NCBI GenBank assembly: GCA_023229405.1
Contig: JALNZH010000285.1
Span: 1-5,004 of the forward strand
From: Bacteroidota bacterium
GTDB lineage: Bacteria; Bacteroidota; Ignavibacteria; UBA10030; UBA8401
Length of the DNA: 5,004 nt
Direction of reading: 5' to 3'
This document shows, piece by piece, positions 1 through 5,004 of the stretch; positions within the stretch are counted from its first letter, which is position 1; every line of letters starts with the position of its first letter. A model generated the notes under the pieces. That model had not been told where the DNA came from. It ran no database searches and saw only the letters and a program-made list of their open reading frames with translations. A program made the position numbers and the translations under genes.

Positions 1-1
1 A

Positions 2-394
2 AGACGGCTGATGGGCTTCGGACATCGCGTCTATAAAAACTACGATCCTCGCGCCAAAGTGATTAAAAAATTGGCTGATGAAATATTCAAAGTAACCGGT
101 GTCGACCCGAAACTGGAAATCGCGCTTGAACTGGAACGGATCGCGTTAAGCGATGAATATTTCATTAAACGGAAATTATATCCCAACGTCGACTTTTATT
201 CCGGTTTAATTTACAAAGCCATGGGTTTCCCAAAAGAATTTTTCCCAGTCCTGTTCGCTATTCCGCGTACGTCTGGTTGGATCACCCATTGGCAGGAAAT
301 GATTCTGGATGAGGATCAAAAAATCGCACGTCCTCGTCAGATCTATCTTGGACATGACGCGCGCGATTACGTTGCGATTGACAAACGGAAATAA
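2..394 (+). CDS. gltA: Citrate synthase, C-terminal part (5' end outside window)
   Basis: Citrate synthase condenses oxaloacetate with acetyl-CoA to give citrate and CoA, the entry step of the TCA cycle, in the cytoplasm. The frame is open from the left edge (R-R-L then MGFGHRVYKNYDPRAK), so the Met at 11 is internal and not the start. Visible family signatures are GFGHRVY with the substrate-binding His (codon 23-25), YPNVDFYSG with the catalytic Asp (codon 191-193), the RTSGWITHW segment, and IARPRQIY with conserved substrate-contacting arginines. About 127 residues follow the MGFGHR motif, the same as in E. coli GltA as I remember it, so the C-terminus is complete and ends at TAA 392-394. 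Conserved spacing and motifs match the bacterial GltA-type enzyme rather than a 2-methylcitrate synthase, but a paralogue with that activity cannot be fully excluded from the C-terminus alone. A strong terminator follows 16 bp after the stop. Confidence 0.95.
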   Translation, partial: RRLMGFGHRVYKNYDPRAKVIKKLADEIFKVTGVDPKLEIALELERIALSDEYFIKRKLYPNVDFYSGLIYKAMGFPKEFFPVLFAIPRTSGWITHWQEMILDEDQKIARPRQIYLGHDARDYVAIDKRK

Positions 395-409
395 TCACTG
401 CAATATACA

Positions 410-438
410 GCGTCCCTGTTGCAGGGACGCTTTTTTTT
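410..438 (+). terminator. Intrinsic terminator of the citrate synthase gene
   Basis: A perfect 9-bp stem (gcgtccctg at 410-418, cagggacgc at 422-430) with a 3-nt loop (ttg) is followed at once by eight T residues (431-438). It starts 16 bp after the citrate synthase stop codon. This is a canonical Rho-independent terminator and implies that the downstream hydrolase is transcribed from its own promoter. Confidence 0.93.
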
Positions 439-473
439 GTCCCATTAACCCTTCAACCCAGCAAATCAGGGCA

Positions 474-485
474 ATCATTAATGAT
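474..485. promoter_or_regulatory. 12-bp perfect palindrome upstream of the hydrolase gene
   Basis: The sequence atcattaatgat reads identically on both strands and lies 22 bp upstream of the hydrolase start codon, in the only space available for its promoter after the citrate synthase terminator. It could be a regulator half-site pair, or part of a -10 region (it contains TAAT). No convincing -35/-10 pair is visible around it. AT-rich palindromes of this size also arise by chance, so the role is speculative. Confidence 0.2.
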
Positions 486-507
486 CGTCCGGTAAATAGC
501 AGACACT

Positions 508-1314
508 ATGAAAGCAACAATCAATAATTGCCTTATCCGTTACATCGATGTCGGCTCCCCCTCATCGGTTCCGGTCATTTTTATCCATGGTTTCCCATTC
601 AGTCACCGGATGTGGAATTTCTCCGGTGGTCAGGTGGAAGCAATAAGCGCAACGAACCGCGTAATCGCCTATGATATCCGCGGACACGGGGAAAGTGAAG
701 TCGGCACCGGACATTACTCCATAGAACTGTTTGTGGACGACCTGTTCGCATTGATGGACCATCTCTCCATTCCGAAAGCGATTCTGTGCGGACTTTCCAT
801 GGGTGGATATATTGCGTTGCGTGCCGTTGAACGAAATCCGGAACGGGTACTCGGGCTTGTGTTGTGCGATACAAAAAGCGAAGCTGATGGAAACGAGGCG
901 AAGATTAAACGCGCCAACAGTATCAAGTTCGTTAAGGCAAATGGAATGAAATTTTATGCACAAGATTATGTCAAGATCGTCTTTGCACCGGCATCGTTCG
1001 ATGGTCATGCGGAGGCGGTAAAATCAATCCAGAGTATTGTCGAACGGACAGCCCCTCTCTCCATCTTTGGTTCGTTGTTGGCGCTAGCCGGCCGAACAGA
1101 TGCGACGAGTTCCCTACCCAATATCAAATGTCCAACGTTTATTCTTGTCGGTGAAAAGGATTCGGTTACACCGGTCGCAGCGGCGCAGAACCTGAAAGAA
1201 AATATCCCCGGTGCAGAAATGGCTGTAATTCCTGGAGCCGGTCACATCAGTAACATGGAAAATCCTACTGAGTTTAACAAACTTCTCACCCAGTTCATTT
1301 CCCAAATCAAATAA
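508..1314 (+). CDS. Alpha/beta-fold hydrolase, 268 aa (enol-lactonase/esterase-like)
   Basis: Soluble cytoplasmic hydrolase of the alpha/beta superfamily. The full catalytic set is visible: oxyanion-hole motif HGFP at residues 27-30, the RVIAYDIRGHGES strand/loop at 51-63, nucleophile elbow G-L-S-M-G-G with Ser97, acid Asp218 in VGEKDSVTP, and His246 in GAGHISNMENP near the C-terminus. A helical lid region lies at about 125-200. The length (268 aa) is normal for single-domain members. The closest recognisable type is the 3-oxoadipate enol-lactonase (PcaD)/small esterase group, but no other protocatechuate-pathway gene is in the window, so the substrate is unknown and no symbol is given. There is no signal peptide. 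The ATG at 508 is chosen because the conserved N-terminal strand begins directly after it and no better start lies upstream. Its Shine-Dalgarno signal is poor. The gene is cut off from citrate synthase by a terminator and is followed 53 bp later by the glycosylase gene on the same strand. Confidence 0.92.
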   Translation: MKATINNCLIRYIDVGSPSSVPVIFIHGFPFSHRMWNFSGGQVEAISATNRVIAYDIRGHGESEVGTGHYSIELFVDDLFALMDHLSIPKAILCGLSMGGYIALRAVERNPERVLGLVLCDTKSEADGNEAKIKRANSIKFVKANGMKFYAQDYVKIVFAPASFDGHAEAVKSIQSIVERTAPLSIFGSLLALAGRTDATSSLPNIKCPTFILVGEKDSVTPVAAAQNLKENIPGAEMAVIPGAGHISNMENPTEFNKLLTQFISQIK

Positions 1315-1324
1315 CCGTTGTTTC

Positions 1325-1356
1325 CATCCCGCTGCGATCAGGACAGCGGCGGGATG
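1325..1356 (+). other. GC-rich hairpin between hydrolase and glycosylase genes
   Basis: An 8-bp perfect stem (catcccgc at 1325-1332, gcgggatg at 1349-1356) encloses a 16-nt loop. Alternatively, gctg/cagc pairs extend the upper stem with a bulge. No T-run follows, so it is not a standard terminator. Its 3' foot abuts the gagga ribosome-binding sequence (1356-1360) of the next gene, sharing base 1356. It could attenuate translation, protect an mRNA end, or be a small dispersed repeat. The pairing is plainly seen; any function is inference. Confidence 0.45.
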
Positions 1357-1360
1357 AGGA
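1356..1360 (+). promoter_or_regulatory. Ribosome binding site of the glycosylase gene
   Basis: The sequence gagga lies 7 nt upstream of the ATG at 1368, a normal Shine-Dalgarno spacing. It supports 1368 as the start, together with the N-terminal C-x2-C motif that begins only 14 residues later. Confidence 0.6.
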
Positions 1361-1367
1361 TTGTGTC

Positions 1368-2054
1368 ATGTCGAAATCCATCGCTTCTCTTCATCAAACG
1401 ATCATTGGCTGCACTGCTTGTCCCAGACTCGTTCAATGGCGGGAGCAGGTCGCACACGATCGAACAAAACGATTCGCAGATCAAGAGTATTGGGGGAAAC
1501 CGGTACCAGGATTCGGTGATCCTGATTCCGAGGTACTGCTTGTCGGATTGGCACCGGCAGCCCACGGGGCAAACCGCACTGGAAGGATGTTTACGGGAGA
1601 TGAAAGCGGCAAGTGGCTCTATCGTGCATTGCACAAAGCGGGATATGCTAATCAACTGGATTCTTTATCCCGCACGGATGGATTGCTTCTGAAGAATTGT
1701 TATATCACTGCCGCATGCCGATGTGCACCGCCACAGAATAAACCACTTCCGGAAGAGTTGATAAACTGCCGTCCTTTTATCCTTCAGGAATTACAGTTAC
1801 TTAAAAACCTGCGCGTCATTATTGGATTGGGAAAAATCGGATTCACCACCGCTTTCGACTGCATGAAAGAACTTGGATGGACTGACAGACACAGCCGTCC
1901 TCAATTTTCTCACGGCACCGTTGTCCATCTCAATGATCGACAACTTCTGATCGGCAGTTATCACCCGAGCCAGCAAAACACCTTCACCGGAGTGCTAACA
2001 GCCCCGATGTTCAATTCCATCTTCATCAAAACCAACCGGCTCCTTTTAAAATAA
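1368..2054 (+). CDS. Family 5 uracil-DNA glycosylase (UDGb type) with 4Fe-4S cluster motif
   Basis: Base-excision repair enzyme that cuts the N-glycosidic bond of uracil, and in characterised UDGb enzymes of other deaminated or damaged bases such as hypoxanthine, leaving an abasic site. Visible motifs are the N-terminal pair Cys15-x2-Cys18, motif A GLAPAAHGANRTGR at residues 60-73 followed by MFTGDESG, the second pair Cys119 (in CAPP) and Cys134 (C-x14-C), and the C-terminal motif HPSQQNTFTG at 199-208. The four cysteines are spaced as the 4Fe-4S ligands of family 4/5 enzymes. GLAPAAHG in place of the family 4 GEAPG motif identifies family 5, which is known to lack the usual polar catalytic residue there. 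The length of 228 aa is full size. It follows the hydrolase by 53 bp on the same strand and may share its transcript, though no functional link is evident. A separate sequence change could narrow or broaden base specificity, which cannot be judged here. Confidence 0.93.
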   Translation: MSKSIASLHQTIIGCTACPRLVQWREQVAHDRTKRFADQEYWGKPVPGFGDPDSEVLLVGLAPAAHGANRTGRMFTGDESGKWLYRALHKAGYANQLDSLSRTDGLLLKNCYITAACRCAPPQNKPLPEELINCRPFILQELQLLKNLRVIIGLGKIGFTTAFDCMKELGWTDRHSRPQFSHGTVVHLNDRQLLIGSYHPSQQNTFTGVLTAPMFNSIFIKTNRLLLK

Positions 2055-2095
2055 TGTAACTACTCAGTATTGGTAACAATCAAAATACTATCGTC

Positions 2096-2219
2096 GTCAT
2101 TCTGAGCGAGTTCTGCTGTTGTGTAGCAGAACGAAGTGAAGAATCCGATATGAAGAGTACCAAATTCGATGATATGTAATACAGATTCTTCACTGCCTGC
2201 TCGACTGTGTCAGGATGAC
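2096..2219. repeat. MITE-like imperfect palindromic repeat (~124 bp)
   Basis: The element begins gtcattctgag and ends with its inexact complement, ctgtgtcaggatgac. The inner arms agtgaagaatc (2135-2145) and gattcttcact (2184-2194) are perfect 11-bp inverted repeats around a 38-nt spacer. The 5' arm carries its own side hairpin, gttctgct (2110-2117) with agcagaac (2125-2132), which has no counterpart in the shorter 3' arm. The pattern gtcattctgag ... gaagaatc resembles a palindromic repeat that, from memory, is scattered between genes in many bacterial genomes. It encodes nothing, has no transposase, and shows no clear target-site duplication. It sits between two convergent genes, the usual place for such repeats. 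Identity as a dispersed family is inferred, since only one copy is in the window. Confidence 0.7.
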
Positions 2220-2264
2220 CAATATTTTTAGCCTAATAAAATTTACGCTGCATAGTTACAAAAT

Positions 2265-2294
2265 AACAACGTCCCGCAGATGCAGGACGTTGTT
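2265..2294 (-). terminator. Hairpin terminator downstream of the Ig-domain gene
   Basis: A 10-bp perfect stem (aacaacgtcc at 2265-2274, ggacgttgtt at 2285-2294) encloses a 10-nt loop; a further tgc/gca pairing can form inside it. It lies 26 bp beyond the stop codon of the - strand gene. Read on the - strand the stem is followed by attttg, a short T-tract; on the + strand it is followed only by tgatgttg. It is therefore best read as a weak intrinsic terminator for the - strand gene. It might also stop + strand transcripts from the glycosylase gene, which has no other clear terminator. Confidence 0.65.
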
Positions 2295-2320
2295 TGATGT
2301 TGTACAATTTCTGTTCCAGC

Positions 2321-5004
2321 TTATTGCACTTTTGCAGTAAAGCTCATCGTTTTTGACAAGAATGTTGAGGTCCCGCCTGTCGTAGAAGGAGTTACCACCG
2401 TTATCGTCACGGTACACGATGTATTCAATGGAGATCCGCCAGAAGTTAAGTCGTTGACTCTTACAGTAAAGTCAGTCACTCCTGACCCAGGGAATATCGA
2501 GCCTGATGATATTGTCGTGCTCTTGCTTGATGACAACTCTCCGCTGACACTAAACTCTATGCCAAGATCATCGGTTACGCTTACGGTAATAACAGTTCCT
2601 TCGGGAAGCGGATTTCCATTCCCATCCTTAATGGTAATCGGAATATCTGCTGAAGACCCGCCTTGCGCCACCGGTACGGTGACTACAGGAACACCGGTAG
2701 TCGTAATTGGTCCAGTGCTTTGTAAAACAAGGACACTATCAATTACCTGTTTACCATTTTTCCCTTGTGTCTGAGCATAGACCCAATGGTATCCAAATCT
2801 GTTTCCAATAGAAGCAGCATATGGGCCAGCTGCCGGTCTATACGCAAACGGATCTGCATCCGGTTTTGGATTTACTGTTAAGAGTCTCACCGTTGCTTTA
2901 CCGCTGTTGTCGGTATACGCACCAAAAGTAGAAGCGCCAGTTTGCATTACGCCGGCCTGCGTATGGAAATACACCGCAGTTCCTGTTGCCACAGGGTTAC
3001 TAAAGGTGTCGCCGACAACGACTGTGAAGGGAATTTCATTATATAATCCGTTCCCTAAGAATGAATAGGCAGACTGAATGATCGTAAAATGGCTTTGATC
3101 AGGAAATCCTGAATGGATCGTAATCTTTACAGGTTGAGACGTAATTGTTGTAACAGAATCTAATTTAATACGAACAACGATTTGCATATTCCCAGCTTGC
3201 GTTCCGCTTACCACTGAGACACGAAGTTTACCTTGATCGTCCGTTATTCCAGAATCTGGAATAACTCTCGGTGGAGTGCCATTGCCTATACTTGAATTCG
3301 GGAAAAATTGCATGGAATACGCTGCGGCAGTCCTCATATCTTTATCAATTGGAACGCCAAGAGAATCGCGTACTTCATACGTTAATAATGCATTTTCCAG
3401 TGCGCCAACGCCAGCTATTGAAAGATCCGTGGCGGTAGAACTAATAAAGGCAATTTGTGCAGGTTTCCTATACGTGCTATCAACAACAATATCATTTGGT
3501 GCATGGAGCGTACCAGCAATAGTTTTCGTTACTATTCCGGTTACACCATCCACTGTTATCGTTACAGCAAAACCTCCTCCTTCTCCAGTCAATGGCAATA
3601 AATCTCGAACTGATAAAGAATAAAATGTTTCAAGAGTATCTGTAACGTCATGGGTAATAAGACCTACATCTCCACGCAATCCAATTGCGCTAGCTACAGT
3701 ACCACTTACCGTCGCAGCGACATTGTGATCTGCAGAGATGGGATTACCCTCTGCATCTGCTATTCTGAAATTGATTGTTATCTCACTCCCATCATTTAAG
3801 TCAATAGGCGTAGTCGGAAGCGTAATCACTGGAATACCCGACATAAGCACAGGCAATTCCTTTTTCAGAAGAACATTTACTGATCCGTTACTTTCTCCAA
3901 CAGTACTGGCAATAATTTTTCTCAATCCGAGGTTTTCAGCCGGAGTAACGGTGGTTTGTACAAGTCCTAGATTATCTGTAAAGGCCGACGCTTTAATAAT
4001 ACCGACACTCGATTCGAAATAGACCGCTGTTCCAGGTTTTACGGGGTTACCGTACCGATCGCCGAGTGACATGGAAATATTCACTGGTGTTTTTTCTTTG
4101 CTGGAAATATTCCGAATAACATTAGTAAACGTGAATAATGAATCTACTGTAAATCCGCCATGTACTACAAGAGGTACGGGAGATGATTTAGTAGTAGAAT
4201 CAGCATTTCGTGCAATCACTTGCAGAACAGTTGAGCGTGTCCCGGCGGTGACATTCACAGATACACGTCCTGTAAACGGATTTGTGACCGCTGAATCAGG
4301 ATTAACTTCTTCGTCATTCCCCGATACACCGATAAAGCCAAAGAACAACTTTGTTTGATTTCCGAAATCCAGTGGATTTCCCAACAGGTCACGTGCTTCA
4401 TATGTCACGGTTGTATTCTCTTCACCTCCAACCCCTTTCACCGACAGTTCACTTCGTTCCACTGAGATCAACGCGATAGAATGAAGCGGACCGGTTTTCA
4501 CATATATCGGAACCTGTTGCGAGGTGATTGTCGAAGGTCCGGCAACGACCTTTGCTTCTACCTTCAATATCCCTGCTTTAATACCGCTATGGAGAACTAC
4601 CGTAACATCCCCGAGTGAATCACTGGTAGCAAATGACGGACTTAAAAATTCGCTGGCGCTTAATGCCTCTGTAAAGAAAAATTGCACCGAGGCATTTTTC
4701 ACCGGCTGCTCCAAAAGATTTTTAACTCTAAATTTAATAGAGGCAGTCGTGGGGGTTCCAGCATTTGCAACAAAAATTGTATCAATGGAAGATGATACAT
4801 AATTCACTGACGACACATTCCCTTCATTTCCGGCACCAGTTCCACCTTTTAAAGTTCCAGAGATGTCGTGCAACACACTTCCAGATGTGTTAGGACCGGT
4901 AACGGTAATTTTGAATCCGAGTACTTTTGGTCCTTGACCTTCGTTCTTTATCGAATCCCTTGCGGTAAATGTGAACTGTGTCCGTCCGACACCTCCCACT
5001 TTTG
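2321..5004 (-). CDS. Large repetitive Ig-like (invasin/Big_1-type) surface protein, C-terminal part
   Basis: Probably an extracellular or cell-surface protein made of tandem beta-sandwich domains, as in invasin/intimin-type adhesins; partner and function unknown. The frame is open to the right edge, so the N-terminus and any signal peptide or anchor lie outside. The GTG at 4997-4999 is internal; residues are counted from it (892 to the TAA at 2321-2323). Domains in order: tail of a C-type domain (1-51), A1 (60-170), A2 (171-281), B2 (282-381), C2 (382-500), A3 (510-631), B3 (632-762), C3 (763-892). Many contain the Big_1-like D-x-x-G-N-P signature, such as RDLLGNPLD (203-211), GDRYGNPVKPGTAVYF (313-328), ADAEGNPI (414-421) and KDGNGNPLPEGT (791-802), followed later by TDNLG/TDNSG/TDDQG turns. 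It has one Cys (862) and one Trp (739). It ends in a beta-strand (SFTAKVQ), with no LPXTG, no hydrophobic tail and no recognisable type IX sorting domain. Convergent with the glycosylase gene, 266 bp apart. Confidence 0.85.
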   Translation of the reverse strand, partial: KVGGVGRTQFTFTARDSIKNEGQGPKVLGFKITVTGPNTSGSVLHDISGTLKGGTGAGNEGNVSSVNYVSSSIDTIFVANAGTPTTASIKFRVKNLLEQPVKNASVQFFFTEALSASEFLSPSFATSDSLGDVTVVLHSGIKAGILKVEAKVVAGPSTITSQQVPIYVKTGPLHSIALISVERSELSVKGVGGEENTTVTYEARDLLGNPLDFGNQTKLFFGFIGVSGNDEEVNPDSAVTNPFTGRVSVNVTAGTRSTVLQVIARNADSTTKSSPVPLVVHGGFTVDSLFTFTNVIRNISSKEKTPVNISMSLGDRYGNPVKPGTAVYFESSVGIIKASAFTDNLGLVQTTVTPAENLGLRKIIASTVGESNGSVNVLLKKELPVLMSGIPVITLPTTPIDLNDGSEITINFRIADAEGNPISADHNVAATVSGTVASAIGLRGDVGLITHDVTDTLETFYSLSVRDLLPLTGEGGGFAVTITVDGVTGIVTKTIAGTLHAPNDIVVDSTYRKPAQIAFISSTATDLSIAGVGALENALLTYEVRDSLGVPIDKDMRTAAAYSMQFFPNSSIGNGTPPRVIPDSGITDDQGKLRVSVVSGTQAGNMQIVVRIKLDSVTTITSQPVKITIHSGFPDQSHFTIIQSAYSFLGNGLYNEIPFTVVVGDTFSNPVATGTAVYFHTQAGVMQTGASTFGAYTDNSGKATVRLLTVNPKPDADPFAYRPAAGPYAASIGNRFGYHWVYAQTQGKNGKQVIDSVLVLQSTGPITTTGVPVVTVPVAQGGSSADIPITIKDGNGNPLPEGTVITVSVTDDLGIEFSVSGELSSSKSTTISSGSIFPGSGVTDFTVRVNDLTSGGSPLNTSCTVTITVVTPSTTGGTSTFLSKTMSFTAKVQ
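3107..4489 (-). repeat. Protein-level higher-order repeat: A2-B2-C2 followed by A3 of the second module
   Basis: Within the Ig-domain gene the three-domain module A-B-C occurs twice in tandem, with a period of about 340 residues. Paired landmarks are VTYEARDLLGNPLD (198-211) with LTYEVRDSLGVPID (539-552); NPVKPGTAVYF (318-328) with NPVATGTAVYF (668-678); SGIPVITLP (387-395) with TGVPVVTVP (768-776). The range given covers module 2 through the A domain of module 3; the rest of module 3 (B3, C3) runs from 3106 to 2324. A further A domain (A1, 4822-4490) ends TITSQQVPIYVKTG, echoing TITSQPVKITIHSG at the end of A3. Conservation is at protein level only; the DNA copies have diverged, so the duplications are old. 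Confidence 0.75.

Noticed and set aside
309..527. 72-codon + strand frame spanning the citrate synthase end and the terminator
   Set aside because: It overlaps the conserved citrate synthase C-terminus in another frame, runs through the terminator hairpin and T-run, and its product has no protein-like features.
562..1008. 148-codon - strand frame opposite the hydrolase gene
   Set aside because: It is antisense to a gene with an intact catalytic triad, and its translation is Cys/His/Arg-rich with no motif; a shadow frame.
1318..1692. 124-codon + and 105-codon - frames over the glycosylase gene
   Set aside because: Both overlap the family 5 UDG frame, which carries all expected motifs; neither alternative shows any domain.
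2066..2089. Small inverted repeat agtatt...aatact just after the glycosylase gene, a possible terminator
   Set aside because: Only 6 AT-rich base pairs (or a 4-bp stem with a gtaa loop), with no T-run following; too weak to call.
2454..4802. Several 90-115 codon + strand frames opposite the long - strand gene
   Set aside because: They are complements of low-complexity Thr/Val/Ser/Gly codons in the Ig-domain gene; the - strand frame is continuous, with repeated domain signatures, and explains the sequence.
4997..4999. GTG as the start codon of the Ig-domain gene
   Set aside because: The frame stays open upstream to the window edge, and the sequence here falls inside a C-type domain, so this is an internal Val codon.
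1..5004. CRISPR array, tRNA/rRNA, insertion sequence transposase, toxin-antitoxin or defence system
   Set aside because: No spaced direct repeats, cloverleaf, rRNA-like stretches, transposase motifs or paired small genes are visible on either strand.

Overview
The window is a stretch of bacterial chromosome with moderate base composition and four protein genes. Three are on the + strand: the 3' end of a citrate synthase gene, an alpha/beta hydrolase, and a family 5 uracil-DNA glycosylase. The fourth is on the - strand: the 3' part of a very long gene for a secreted protein built of repeated Ig-like domains. Shine-Dalgarno signals are weak or modest. The gene content and the repeat-rich surface protein would fit the Bacteroidota/Chlorobiota/Ignavibacteria side of the tree, but this is a loose inference: no marker gene here fixes the taxon.

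Layout. Positions 1-394 hold the last ~130 codons of citrate synthase (TCA cycle entry), closed by a textbook intrinsic terminator at 410-438. Positions 508-1314 encode a 268-aa alpha/beta hydrolase with an intact Ser97-Asp218-His246 triad. After 53 bp containing a GC-rich hairpin, positions 1368-2054 encode a 228-aa uracil-DNA glycosylase of the UDGb type, with four cysteines placed for a 4Fe-4S cluster. Positions 2055-2320 are non-coding between convergent genes. They hold a MITE-like imperfect palindrome (2096-2219) and a hairpin that probably terminates the - strand gene (2265-2294). From 2321 to the right edge the - strand is one open frame of about 894 codons, lacking its N-terminus, with invasin/intimin-like (Big_1-type) domains.

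How the parts relate. The citrate synthase terminator separates it from the hydrolase, so these are probably different transcription units. The hydrolase and the glycosylase may be co-transcribed, but no shared pathway is evident: one is a generic small-molecule hydrolase, the other is base-excision repair. The - strand gene is a separate unit. Its visible domains form a higher-order repeat: a three-domain module (A-B-C, about 340 residues) occurs twice in tandem, after an extra A domain and the tail of another C domain. I see no CRISPR array, RNA gene, transposase or defence system. The most unusual elements are the modular surface protein, including an aromatic-rich insertion in one repeat, and the palindromic repeat.
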